This document shows positions 1 to 9,959 of a stretch of 39,748 nt of DNA, in pieces. How positions within the stretch are numbered: position 1 is the stretch's first letter; the number at the start of each line of letters is the position of its first letter. A model generated the notes under the pieces. That model searched no databases and was not told the origin of the DNA. It worked only from the letters and a program-made list of their open reading frames with translations. The stretch is from Phoronis australis (lineage: Eukaryota; Phoronida; Phoronidae). The DNA lies in the NCBI GenBank assembly GCA_002633005.1, contig NMRA01000063.1:320635-360382 (forward strand), in the 5' to 3' direction. The position numbers and the translations under genes were made by a program.

Positions 1-422
1 GTATTTTGAATATTGCAATGCATGTGTTCCGAAATCTAAATAACTTGGGTCCTATATTTTTGTATTCGTGCGCGCCGATTGAAAGTAATCGTGAGTGTTG
101 CTGTGTTGCAAAATCTCTTATCCTGGGCCGATTTGAAAAATTCAAAGTTGTACTCATAGTTGTTTTCGCTCCTCTTTTCAAATATTACAGTAAAAACTAC
201 TTGTAACTCTCTCCATAAAAAGTACAGTCAGCTAGGTAGATTGTAATCAGCTGATCATATCCACATGAGCGAAGCCAATTATCCTCGCTCGTGACTCGAT
301 GAATAGAGCAGCTTGGCGGCATCCCTTTGATCGTGAGCCGAGCGCGACTCAGCCAAGGTGGATAAATACGGTCTAGTTCAATTTTCCATACCCCACCGTT
401 TACCTTGACGACCGGGCAAGGA
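1..422. other. Presumed MTTP intron sequence, no recognised gene
   Basis: This stretch lies upstream of the first MTTP exon in the window and is most simply intron. A minus-strand open frame of 86 residues (197-457) starts inside the downstream minisatellite. It matches no family I recognise and has no clear splice context. I see no RNA gene or transposon terminus here. Confidence 0.4.
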
Positions 423-612
423 GTGTCTTCGTTTATATCACTGAACACTGTAGGCAAGTAGTGTCTTCGTCTATATCACTGAACACTGTAGGCAAGTAGT
501 GTCTTCGTTTATATCACTGAACACTGTAGGCAAGTAGTGTCTTCGTTTATATCACTGAACACTGTAGGCAAGTAGTGTCCTCGTTTATATCACTAAACAC
601 TCTTGGCAGATG
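423..612. repeat. 38-bp minisatellite, five copies
   Basis: Units of 38 bp start at 423, 461, 499, 537 and 575. Each contains GTGTCTTCGTTTATATCACT followed by GAACACTGTAGGCAAGTA. The first four differ by only one or two bases; the fifth diverges towards its end. The array lies in presumed MTTP intron. Confidence 0.95.
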
Positions 613-1159
613 GGATGAATTGGCCTGGCCAATTGTCAACTACAACTGTGGTTTTTATTGGTCTGTGTGGTTCTTATTGGTTGGAATTTGTTTTGAGATG
701 ACTGAATGTATAGTTCGCAGTAATCAATCTATTGGCTATATATTCATTGATGTTGCTTTATAGAAGTAAGCGAAATGTCTGACATGTACATGCAAACATA
801 AATGAGGTCATTAAACATTTTTTTTATTTCTTTTTTACTTATGCTGTGCAACTTTCAGCATCTTTTGTGACAGTTGCGCAATTGGGGTGCTCAAAGTCCA
901 TAATCACTCAAGTGACTGTTAGACACAAATGCCAGAAACTTCAGATTTTGTCCCAGTTACCCTGGGCAGGTCCCACATTTGGCTAAATAAAATGTACTAT
1001 ATTTTACTAAAATATATCCATTTCCACATTCGTGCATTTCTGCTGGTGCTCTACCCACACTTTACTTGAAGACCTCATCACATGTCTACCTTGGTATTGC
1101 CATTTGCTCAACGAAATTTGAACTCTGCACTATTCATAACCCTGTAATACCATTTTCAG
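613..1159. other. MTTP intron end with splice acceptor
   Basis: Non-coding sequence ending in a CATTTTCAG acceptor at 1151-1159, directly before the in-frame exon at 1160. A 62-codon open frame at 575-763 is judged chance. Nothing else is recognised. Confidence 0.6.
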
Positions 1160-1354
1160 TTTGGCTTATTTGCCCGTGGACTTGAGTCTGTGGCAGGGGA
1201 CAGTGCAGATGAGAGTGAAGAGGAGGAGGTCACGGCTGGATTAGCGCTTGACCTCATGGGCGTATCACTACGCCCCGTTACATTCTTTGAAGGCCAGAGT
1301 GGCCTCATGTCCGCTGTCTGGAATGCACCCTCATCACCGACTTCAGTTTTACAG
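1160..1354 (+). CDS. MTTP: MTTP exon: microsomal triglyceride transfer protein, lipid-transfer region
   Basis: This exon of 65 codons (phase 0 to 0) runs from acceptor CATTTTCAG to donor ACAG|GTGTGT. It encodes FGLFARGLESVAGDSADESE, then an acidic patch, then LRPVTFFEGQSGLMSAVWNA. The LRPVTFF-G-S-LMS signature matches the C-terminal lipid-transfer domain of vertebrate MTTP as I recall it. MTTP acts in the ER lumen as a heterodimer with protein disulfide isomerase, transferring triglyceride and phospholipid to nascent apoB-type lipoproteins. The N-terminal beta-barrel and alpha-helical domains must be encoded upstream of the window. The only start codons in the exon are internal methionines, so it is not a first exon. 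The gene identity is clear only when this exon is read together with the next two. Confidence 0.9.
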
Positions 1355-1404
1355 GTGTGTTGAAATGTATTCCCTGGACTTCAAAATATTTTTTTTTCAT
1401 TTTC

Positions 1405-1545
1405 TTGGAATTGAGATAGTTTCATGCATGGTATATGTCAAATTGAGACAGTTTCATGCATAGTATATGTCAAGGAACTGAGACAGTTTCGTGCATAGTA
1501 CTGATATGTCAAGGAACTGAGACACATGCATAATATATGTCAAAG
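1405..1545. repeat. Degenerate ~33-bp tandem repeat in MTTP intron
   Basis: About four diverged units share GAGACAGTTTCATGCATA followed by GTATATGTCAA. They begin shortly after the donor of the exon ending at 1354. Unit length varies because of small indels. Confidence 0.75.
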
Positions 1546-2108
1546 AAAACTCAGCTAATATTGCTCCTGTTGTGACAGTTGAATTAGTTGATGTTAGTGA
1601 AGTGGATCACTTATTTCTTCACTTACTGTAGAACACGGTATGGCAAACAGGAAATTTCATTTTGTCAAATTTTCTCTAAAAAACTAAAGATTAATAGATT
1701 TCACTCTATAATGTTGTTTTGTTTGTGATGTCATAAAATGACATTTTGTCAAGCTTGCAGTATTTACATCAAGGTAATCACATTTTGAAAAGTAGAAATA
1801 TTACAATTTTGATAATTGCTTTTTTGAACATGAGGTGCTACATCTGAAATTCCAACTGTCGACTCCAAATGCATCTTACCAGTTGGTATTACAAGCCATT
1901 TACCACAATGCCTGGACTTTTATGTTTGGCTTCTTCTGGTTGTGACCAAATACTGGATGGAGTGACTTGTGAACATCACACCACTACAGGGCCATTATCT
2001 GAGTGATCTCTCAAAGAATTAATGCAATTAAATTTATTTGGGCAATGTGAAAGATTGCAGTACTTTTTCTTCATTTTTCACTTCTTAAATTTATTGTTTT
2101 TGCTTCAG

Positions 2109-2263
2109 GGTAACCTTCTATTACATGACCACACAGAACATCTGCATCTGCATAATGGCTTGGTGGTTGACCTCCAAGTTCAGGGGGTTGTTTCTTTTGA
2201 CCTCTCTGGTTCCATCACCATCAGCCTGTGGAATCGCAACTCTCACTCAGTTGTCACCAACAG
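2109..2263 (+). CDS. MTTP: MTTP exon: core of the lipid-binding beta-sheet
   Basis: The acceptor is TTTTGCTTCAG and the donor CAACAG|GTAATT. The 155 nt enter at phase 0 and leave two bases of a split serine codon. The peptide begins GNLLLHDHTEHLHLHNGL and continues VVDLQVQGVVSFDLSGSITI then SLWNRNSHSVV. The pattern HNGL..D.Q.QG...D.SG...SLW.R.S is characteristic of the MTTP C-terminal domain and is the strongest identifying block in the window. In the family this segment forms amphipathic strands of the lipid cavity. Alternating hydrophobic residues here fit that role. The reading frame joins the next exon with no stop. Confidence 0.93.
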
Positions 2264-2379
2264 GTAATTTTGATGAGAACCTTGTAAGTTTTGAGAATCT
2301 TGTGTGATATTCATTTCGTCAGATTTTTTTTCTGTTGTTTGAAAATAAATTGAAGTCTTAGTAATCACACTGTTTAACC

Positions 2380-2695
2380 CTTCCCATCTCTTCAAGTCTT
2401 ACTAATTACCCAATATTAGATCATCAACCTGTCCCTCTCTTCAATTCTTAGTAATTACCCAATATTCGACCATAAACCCTGTACCTCTCTTCAAGTCTCA
2501 CTAATTACTCAATATTCGACCATAAACTCTGCCCCACTCTTCAAATCCTTGTCACTTAGCCAATATTTGACAATAAACCCTGTCCCTCTTTCCACATCTT
2601 ACTATAATCACTCAATATTCTACCATAACTCTTGTCCCTGTCTTCAAGTCTTAGTAATTACCCAGTATTCTCCCATTCGTCCCTCCCTTCAATTC
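2380..2695. repeat. ~60-bp minisatellite in MTTP intron
   Basis: Five to six diverged units share CTCTCTTCAAGTCTTA, TAATTACCCAATATT and CGACCATAAACCCTGT. Substitutions are spread evenly, so the array is old. No coding potential was seen. Confidence 0.9.
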
Positions 2696-2960
2696 ACTTA
2701 ACTGTGGGGCAAAATTTCACCAATTTTGGGCAAAGGTAATTTGCAAATTCCGCTTTTCTCATTTTTCAAGGTCTTCTTACATTGTTGTAAAACTTGAACG
2801 TAGCGAAGCTTTGATTTGATGCTATATATCTTCAATGAAAATTGACAAAAACAAAACAATTTCATTTGTCAGCGGTGTTGTGTCCTAAATTGTAATAAAG
2901 TATTTGAATGTCACATGGTCAGGAAATGTACACATCACTGTTTCTTCTGTTGCCTTTCAG

Positions 2961-3131
2961 TGGCGCTGTAGCCATCAGCAGCGTCTTGAAGATTAATTCG
3001 CCGCACTTCAATGCCGGAATTGTGTATGATATCGAAGCTACCAACCAAATAGATTTCACAACTGATGTCAACTTCTATGAGATGCCATTCAAAATGTGCT
3101 TGCAGATGGAGCAGTCACCATTCCATTACAG
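2961..3131 (+). CDS. MTTP: MTTP exon: penultimate coding exon
   Basis: This 171-nt exon follows the acceptor TTGCCTTTCAG and ends TTACAG|GTGAGT. It starts by completing the split AGT serine and ends with another split AG|T codon. It encodes GAVAISSVLKINSPHFNAGI, then VYDIEATNQIDFTTDVNFYE, then MPFKMCLQMEQSPFHY. The motif YPF/MPF followed by C-QM corresponds to a conserved segment near the MTTP C-terminus in the lipid-transfer domain, where the cysteine is conserved. Donor and phase fit the terminal exon at 6132 after a 3.0-kb intron, which holds the CTCF-like repeat array. Confidence 0.93.
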
Positions 3132-3339
3132 GTGAGTATATAGTCTGTTGCCTTTCATGCGCTGCTTCTTGTTTAAAACGGCATTTCCTCATAATAGGAT
3201 TCTGTTTCTGCTACCAAAACACTCAAAAGTTTGTAGGTGTTGTCGAATCTTAATATTACAATTAAATTAAAAATGATATGTATGCATGGACTAAGATTTG
3301 AGTTGGTGAAGGAAATCCTATCATGGTAAGAAAAATTAT

Positions 3340-4960
3340 GAGACTGTTTTTATGAGAGTAAAAGGCGTAACGACTTTCATTTTTATGCGCCATATATTTA
3401 TATGTGGGTGCATATTGCCGTCCTCTCTGTTTGGGCGTCCAAGCGTCCGCGGCTGTATCTCCCCTTATAGGATCTTATTGAAATTTGGAAGGTGTGTTCC
3501 TATGGAGTTGATGACAGAGGGCGACGAGTTTTGGACCGACCGAACATCGCTGTGCCCCCTAGTGGCAATTTTAGTTTTTTACGTTTGCCTCTGTATCTTC
3601 AAAGGTCCTCAACTGATTTTCATGAAATTTGGCACATAGGCATCTATTAATGAGGTGACGCTACCCTCCCATTTTCGGATGGATTCGATGCATTTTGCAC
3701 CATCTAGTGGCCATTTTTACTACTTTTGACTACTGTGGCACTTCCTAGTGGCAGTTTTGTTAGTTTTTGCGCCCATTGCTGTATCTCCTAAACGCTCTAC
3801 AGAATCTTTATTAAATGCAGCAAATGTGGATATGAAGTTGACAACAGACAACGACGACTTTCGGACAGATCGAACTACAGGTGTGTCCCCCTAGTGACAA
3901 TTTTATTTTTTTTTAAGTTTACCTCTGTATCTTCAAATTCTCGATGGATTTGCATAAAATTAGGCACATAGGCATCTATTGATGAGGTGACACTATCTTC
4001 CCGTTTTCGGATGGATTCAAGGTATTTTGCGCCACCTAGTGGCCATTTTTACTGTTATTGAGTTTTTGGCGTATGTCTGTCCATCAACCAAACCAGTCTA
4101 AGGATGATTGTGAAAATTGGCATGTATGTTCTCACTATGAAGAGGACAGTTGACGATGTTTTTCCGATGACTTCGACTACTGCGGCACATCCTAGTGGCA
4201 GTTTTGTTTTTGTTCTTGTTTTGTGCCCAGGCATATCTGCAACTCCTAAGCCATCTGCAGGATCTTTTTTAAATTTAGCACATGTATTTTTATGAAGTTA
4301 ACAACAGAAGACAACGACTTTCAGATGGCTCCGAATAACACTGCCCCCACTGGCAATTTCATTTTTTCTGTTTTCCTCTGTTTCTCTCAAGTTCCTCGAC
4401 AAAATTTCACAAAATTTGATAAATAGCTTTCTTTTAAAGAAACGGGGTCATTTTCTGGTTTTCAGATGTATTCGACGTATTTTGCGCCATCTAGTGGCCA
4501 TTTTTATTGTTTTCTAGTCTGTTTTTGGCATACGCCCTCTGTCAATCAAACCACTCTTAGGATGCTTGTGAGTTAGTGTGAATAGGACTGTTGACGATGA
4601 TTTTCCGGCTTCAATTACTGCGGCGCCTCCTAGTAGCAGTTTTTGCACCTTTAGCTGTATCTCCTAAGCCCTCTGCAGAATGTTTATTAAATTTAGCAAG
4701 TGTATTTGTATGTCGTTGACAACGGAAGACGACAACTTTCAGATGGATCTGATGAACACTTTGTCTCTTAGTGGCAATTTCATTTTTTCGTTTGCTTAAG
4801 TTTCTTGACGGATTTTCATGAAATGTGGTAAATAGCTTTCTGTTAACTAACGGTGACATTTTCCATTTTTTGATGGATTCGAAGTATTTTGCACTATCTA
4901 GTGGCCATTTTTATGATACAAATAAACACCTTAGAAGCACACCGTTTGCAGTGCATTCGT
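3340..4960. repeat. Degenerate higher-order repeat carrying CTCF-like cores
   Basis: This non-coding repeat fills half of the last MTTP intron. It is built of units of 330-460 bp, each with up to three sub-blocks. Type A is TGTGCCCCCTAGTGGCA (3551, 3883, degraded at 4341 and 4761). Type B is TGCGCCATCTAGTGGCCA (3696, 4028, 4483, 4890). Type C is GGCACTTCCTAGTGGCAG (3737, 4183, 4621). On the minus strand types A and B read CCACTAGGGGGC and CCACTAGATGGCGC, close to the published animal CTCF consensus. The text between the cores also repeats, for example CTCTGTATCTTCAA and TTTTCGGATGGATTC. I do not recognise the repeat family. A diverged copy lies at 35860-36770 in the same orientation. Short open frames here are not convincing proteins. 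Confidence 0.85.
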
Positions 4961-5270
4961 GGGCGCATTTCATGGCTTCGCGTTGCTTTTGTTTCTCCAG
5001 CTAGACATGGTTTAATGCTTTAATCCTTTCACACATTGTTATATTGATTGTCATTAAAACTGGATTATGTCCTCTTTAACTGTTCAAAGAAAAAACAAAA
5101 TTAAAACTAGGAGACTCTATTACCTTGGTCATTAAATATTCCTCACTACGGGACTTGTGAAATTGATATTCAATATAAAAGAACAGGTCCAATTTTTGTC
5201 TTCATTTTAAAACTTTTTCACTTGTCAGAGATCATTCATAGGTTTTCATTCATTAGTCGAAAACTCACAA

Positions 5271-5340
5271 CTTGACCAAGTCAACTTGACCGTGTCAACT
5301 TGACAGTGTCACCTTGACCGTGTCAATTTGACCATGTCAA
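5271..5340. repeat. 14-bp tandem repeat of a palindromic unit, five copies
   Basis: Five 14-bp units of consensus CTTGACCGTGTCAA start at 5271, 5285, 5299, 5313 and 5327. In most units the ends TTGAC and GTCAA are self-complementary, so each unit is itself an inverted repeat. Confidence 0.92.
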
Positions 5341-6131
5341 TTGAATATCAGGATTTTTTTTCTCAAATAAACCATGAAAATGATCCGTTTTGCCGAAAAA
5401 CTCGCTGTGTCTAAAACTTTCAACCACATGATGAAACTTTTGTAAGAACACGCTTGTGCAATGTAAAGTTAATCAGTTATATTTTGTTTATAAATTTATT
5501 TTAAACTTAACAATTGTAAATTGCTTTCAGCTTTCATAACAAATATTCAAGTTAGAATCTAATAAATAGTATTCGAAGTTGTACTATTAAAACTTAACAA
5601 ATGTTTATAAATAACAGTCAGCAAGGCTTCCCTGCGCGTGAGCACTGAATTGACCTTGAGACAGTACAGCTAGACAGTCTCATCGTGTTTCTTGACTTGG
5701 GGTTCGTCTCCGTTTGAATGAACGTGGGTATGGAAGTTGTGTGCATGTCCTTCCGACTGCATTGTTTCGTTGGCGCACGTTTGGTTGTTGGTATTAGTGT
5801 TTTGCAGCCAATAAAATGTAAGGCGTATGGATTTCTACCTAGCACTACTTTGTGAATCACCCATGTAATATCAAAAAAATACGTACTAGGTGTTATTAAC
5901 CAGTCGTGTGGTAACACTCCAGGTCATGTAAGAAAATGCAACTTTAACTCTAATATGTCCACTTTTGTGCGGACAGCGTGTTTATTTTTATTTTATTATT
6001 TCAGCAAAATCAATGAAATTCACTGAATCCAATGAAATGTTGCTAATTTTCAAAATTTCTGAATTGCATGAATAACACCATTAAAAAGTTGTTTTAATTG
6101 TTAAATCTTAACTATTTTATTTGCCTTTCAG
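5341..6131. other. Remainder of last MTTP intron
   Basis: AT-rich intron ending in the acceptor TTTGCCTTTCAG at 6120-6131. A GC-richer patch at about 5618-5917 contains a 99-residue minus-strand open frame of no recognised family. It may be a fragment of an old insertion, but I see no termini. Confidence 0.5.
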
Positions 6132-6279
6132 TGAAGCTGTGTCAAAAATAGAAAGTGCAAAAGGTTTAAAGAAGAGGTATAGGTCTCAGCAAAAGAGAAA
6201 ACTAAAGTTTGAAGGAAAATCATTCAGACTTAATAATAGAAACGCACAGCAATGCAAATTGCTCATTTCAGAAGAGTAG
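6132..6279 (+). CDS. MTTP: MTTP terminal coding exon with TAG stop
   Basis: The exon begins by completing the split serine codon. It encodes EAVSKIESAKGLKKRYRSQQ, then KRKLKFEGKSFRLNNRN, then AQQCKLLISEE and TAG at 6277-6279. The very basic RYRSQQKRK segment and the final C-K-hydrophobic block match the order of features at the C-terminus of vertebrate MTTP (basic stretch, L-x-N, then MCKV/I). The protein ends several residues sooner than I recall for the human form. The final four codons and the stop lie in the first copy of a 64-bp direct duplication. The nearest canonical AATAAA downstream is at 8793, so the length of the 3' UTR is unclear. Confidence 0.9.
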
Positions 6280-6392
6280 CACTTGTTTTGGGCGTGTTTT
6301 GGAGGCAATTTAAACTAGTCCCTAGTCTATTTCAGAAGAGTAGCACTTTGTTTTGGGCGTGTTTTGTAGCAATTTAAACTAGTCCCTAGTCT
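6265..6392. repeat. 64-bp direct duplication spanning the MTTP stop codon
   Basis: Two adjacent 64-bp copies (6265-6328 and 6329-6392) both start ATTTCAGAAGAGTAGCAC and end CTAGTCCCTAGTCT. They differ by two or three single-base changes and indels. The first contains the MTTP stop; the second repeats the SEE-stop codons in what would be 3' UTR. The unit also carries TTTCAG, a possible splice acceptor, in each copy. Confidence 0.95.
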
Positions 6393-6954
6393 ATTTCTTG
6401 CCATTTTTGTTGTGTTTTAAAACCCTCTTTGTGTTTCAACATTGTGTCAATAGATGGCAGTCTTGTTATTGAAGTGCTCAAAGTCCATTGTAGAGAAAGA
6501 CGCTTTACTTGAATCCTTGATGTCATCAGTTGTGGCAAAATGATTTTGGAACATCCATCTTTTGAAATCTTGGATTCAATTGTGATGTAAGATTGCATCT
6601 TTTAAATGTTGGCTCTTGTAATCCTTTATTGTTTTCCACTTAGTGAAAGTTTGGAATTGCCAGTCAAGATGTTCCAGTCTTATTTTCTTAACATTTCCTT
6701 GAAGGTAAACCTACAGTCCAAGCCAAAAGTATTCAGACAAAATGACCTGGAATTCCCCATTATGACGTATGAGCGGAAGCCAACTTCACTGTCAGTGAGG
6801 TCTCCCCTCATGACTGAGAATGAATAGAAATGAACAAGAATATTACTAAGGTGACTAAGCCATTGTGCAATTAGAATTTCACCCCCCATTATAGTTAGAT
6901 CGTATCATTTTTGCTTGTAACATAATTAGCCGTCATGATCAGGTAACAGTATTT
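6393..6954. other. MTTP 3' flank / UTR, no further gene seen
   Basis: AT-rich sequence with short overlapping open frames on both strands (plus 6606-6827, minus 6386-6598 and 6680-6889), none resembling a known protein. No canonical polyadenylation signal was found in this stretch. Confidence 0.5.
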
Positions 6955-7250
6955 TGTCTTATTACATTGTCTTATTACATTGTCTTATTACATTGTCTTA
7001 TTACATTGTCTTATTACATTGTCTTATTACATTGTCTTATTACATTGTCTTATTACATTGTCTTATTACATTGTCTTGTTCTGTAGTTAATTGCAATCCA
7101 CTTTTTTGTCTTATTACATTGTCTTGTTCTGTAGTTAATTGCAATCCACTTTTTTGTCTTATTACATTGTCTTGTTCTGTAGTTAATTGCAATCCACTTT
7201 TTTGTCTTATTACATTGTCTTATTCTGTAGTTAATTGCAATCCACTTTTT
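6955..7250. repeat. Compound minisatellite: 13-mer array nested into 48-mer array
   Basis: Nine copies of TGTCTTATTACAT (6955-7071) pass directly into units of 48 bp at 7072, 7120, 7168 and a partial 7216. Each 48-mer starts with a variant of the 13-mer (TGTCTTGTTCTGTAG), continues TTAATTGCAATCCACTTTTT and ends with a normal 13-mer. Since 48 is a multiple of three, open frames appear on both strands; these are artefacts of the period. Confidence 0.97.
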
Positions 7251-7640
7251 AACCAGCCAGTTGTGTGACTTCTGTTTATGAAAATTTGTTGGTACAATCA
7301 AACCAGTATTTGTTTACAAGACCAAATGAATTATTCTCAAAAGACATAGGACTGAATTGATGGCAGTGAGGTCTGGAGTTGCTAGTCATATTTATTGTAC
7401 AGATTTGGATTGTAGCTTTATTATGTTTGATTTTGTTTCTGAACCTTAATGTTATGTAAGACAAGTGTGTATAATTAGCCAAATATCTACAATACCATGC
7501 TAGAACTTAACTGGGCAAAAGTATAGATTTTCTGAAAGTAGAAATTTGATGTTTGATTGTATACCAACCTCCCACTAATCAGGTCATGTGACCTTGCTTT
7601 TTATAAAACTTTAGCAAAAGCAAAAGCTACATTCATGTCA

Positions 7641-7682
7641 AAACAACAAGATCAATAACATAAACAACAAGATCAATAACAT
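7641..7682. repeat. 21-bp perfect direct duplication
   Basis: Two adjacent exact copies of AAACAACAAGATCAATAACA plus T, at 7641-7661 and 7662-7682. Confidence 0.95.
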
Positions 7683-7934
7683 AAACAAATTTTCTATGAT
7701 ATTAATGTTCAAGATAAAAGCTCACAAATTTTGTTACAGATTTCTAAATTATCATTTCATGTTGGTTCTGTGCAACTTTAAATTCTTTCAGAAAATTTTT
7801 TATCAAGTCCTATTTTTGATAGCTCCTCATTCAAAAGTGGAACATTTGAAAAGCAATTCCAAACAGGGTTTGGAGAACACTGTGCCAGTCCAATCGGCCA
7901 TATCTGAGATAATACTGTTCTGAAGTTGGCTAAA

Positions 7935-8070
7935 ATTTCTATGGTCCTACCTACATTTCTAGGATCCTACATACATTTCTAGGGTCCTACATACATTTCT
8001 AGGGTCCTACATACATTTTTAGGGTCCTACGTACATTTCTAGGGTCCTACATACATTTCTAGGGTCCTAG
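7935..8070. repeat. 20-bp minisatellite, about seven copies
   Basis: Units of consensus ATTTCTAGGGTCCTACATAC start every 20 bp from 7935 to 8055. The first is more diverged and the last is truncated into GGTCCTAGGTCC. Confidence 0.95.
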
Positions 8071-9480
8071 GTCCTCTTAACAAAGTTGATTAGGGTAAAA
8101 GCTCGCCATATTTAGAGGACAATTCATAAAAGTTAAATGGCACCAAATAGACACTTCTTTATTTATATGTTCTTTATATAGCCATCATCTGACATTGTTT
8201 TTGAGAAATTTGGGTATTCACAAACAATGAAAAATTAAAAGTGGAAATTTTGGCAATTACTTTTGTCTGAAATTGGTGAGGTCTTGTCATACCATAGAAC
8301 TAGCTATTACTCCTTTTAATTATTTATCTGATGTAGGTTTTTGATTTAACTACCTAAGCTGACATTTAATTCCACATCCACGTTTCATTTCAACCTGGTG
8401 CAGTTGTTTGTGTATAGGGTCGGTTAGAGTACTTGCACATTCCTTGTTATGCAACAGGTTTGTTGAAGTTAGATTGGTTTGAGTAGTATCCTGATATCTT
8501 CAGAGTTGTTTGTGCATGGTGTAGGCAACACAGCCTTGTGCAGCTAGTGTGACTCAATATAGGCAATTTTTGTTTTTAACTGCTTTTTGTGATTTTGGTT
8601 GTCCACTTCACCAATACAATAGTTTTCGCTAATTTGGACCACAATATTGTGAACAAGCAAAACATTTATGTTGTCAAATTTATCAAGAAAATCATAAAAC
8701 AATATTTGAGAAAGCCTTCACACCATTAGCTTTTGCAAAACCGAGAAATGACGGTTTTGGCAAAGAAATAGTGAATATAGTTATGGTTTTGAAATAAATT
8801 TAGGACATCTATTTAAAAAAAGCTGTGCAACATAGCATTTCTTGTCAGTTGCTTACAAAAGAAAATTGTGTTTTAAATTTTGCAACTAAACATTTTTAAA
8901 GCGTTAGATCCAGTGTTTCCGTCCAAAACCAAATTTTAAATTAGGTGGCGCTAGGAGTCGAAATAATTTTGAATCCAACTTGAAAAGAATAATACATTGA
9001 CACTCTAAGGGGTGAAGATTGCGATACTGGACCTCAGAATATGCCGGTTTAGATGAAAGACACAATGTTGTGGTTAATTAAATCAGCTTAGGCTGCTGAT
9101 GTCACGTTCTTTAGATGAGACCCATCACAAACACAATACTAAATGAGTAACCTTAAATTTTCGTTTTGAAAGTTAGTAAATAGCATATTGGAGTAGTTCG
9201 TAAAAAGTACATCCAATTAGATTTTGAATTTTGAAAATTAAAACAAGAAATGTGACTTTTAGAGCCTAAAAGTTTTGTTTAACGTTACAATAATATGTTC
9301 ATCATTAATTTTGCTGGGTGTGCAATATGATTGGACCATTTACCAAACCCATGCAGCAGTTGGATTTTGAGGTTAACAAAGTGTTGTACAATTTTTGGCA
9401 CGTAGCTAAAAGCATATACACCTGAACGCTTGACACTAGACCACAACAGCTTTAAGTTTGCTATTATGTTTTTGTGACTT
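8071..9480. other. Gene-free AT-rich stretch
   Basis: No open frame, RNA gene or transposon end that I can support. AATAAA occurs at 8793-8798 and could serve a distant 3' end. The patch at 8880-9120 is richer in GC and contains GGTGGCGCTAGG (8945-8956), possibly an old insertion. Confidence 0.4.
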
Positions 9481-9486
9481 TGTTGT

Positions 9487-9876
9487 TTGACTATAAATGG
9501 ATTCCCTAAATTTGCCCTGATGCTCCTTTTATATTGGCGAATCATTTTTGTATCGACCGCCGTACCTGTTGTTCATCTGCCGACATCGTTCACTTCAGTG
9601 ACATACGGTTTTTGCCAGCCATGGGCTTTTTTCGTAAATTCCCTTTCGTTAACGACACAGCATATTACTTACGTTAGGTCTTTCATTAATCGGTCAGCAA
9701 GCTCTTTACAAGTTTGTGATCATTGGTTTCATTGTTGTTATTTTGAAGCACCCGAAACGAGCCAAGCTATGCACGTCAAAATAATTAACTTAAACGAAAA
9801 CACCCACATGTTACCCAGTCTCGATATTGTAAGAGCTTTCTATAGGAATTTCTGGTATTATGACGCAGATCACTAA
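9487..9876 (+). other. Unassigned 129-codon open frame
   Basis: An ATG-started frame of 129 codons ends in TAA just before the hairpin at 9880. The N-terminal part (FALMLLLYWRIIFVSTAVPV) is hydrophobic and could read as a signal or membrane segment. The rest is rich in F, H, Y and S with no motif I recognise. A minus-strand frame (9285-9545) overlaps its start. There is no evident promoter, and codon use looks unbiased. It borders a large inverted repeat, so it may be transposon-flanking sequence. Most likely a chance frame. Confidence 0.15.
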
Positions 9877-9879
9877 GCG

Positions 9880-9905
9880 CGCATGCTGTGAGCGGCCAGC
9901 ATGCG
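9880..9905. other. Perfect 9-bp hairpin outside a large inverted repeat
   Basis: CGCATGCTG (9880-9888) and CAGCATGCG (9897-9905) are exact complements around an 8-nt loop. The hairpin lies about 60 bp outside the left arm of the 9.96-12.52 kb inverted repeat and could mark an element boundary or a separate small palindrome. Confidence 0.8.
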
Positions 9906-9959
9906 AGAAACTCACAAAACTCAAGACCAGGTAAGTTTTAGCGAGACATGGCCAAATAG

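Noticed and set aside
423-612. CRISPR-like regular repeats
   Set aside because: The units abut with no unique spacers and the genome is eukaryotic. The same holds for the other tandem arrays in the window.
3352-3639. 95-codon open frame at the left edge of the CTCF-like repeat
   Set aside because: It is not supported in the other repeat copies, which carry stops and indels in the matching region, and has no known motif.
6954-7301. Open frames on both strands with a repeated 16-residue peptide
   Set aside because: The 48-bp period is a multiple of three, so any stop-free unit gives a repeated open frame. No start context, homology or codon bias supports a protein.
9487-9876. Possible secreted protein gene
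   Set aside because: The hydrophobic N-terminus is the only support; there is no promoter, homology or exon partner, so it is listed only as an unassigned frame.
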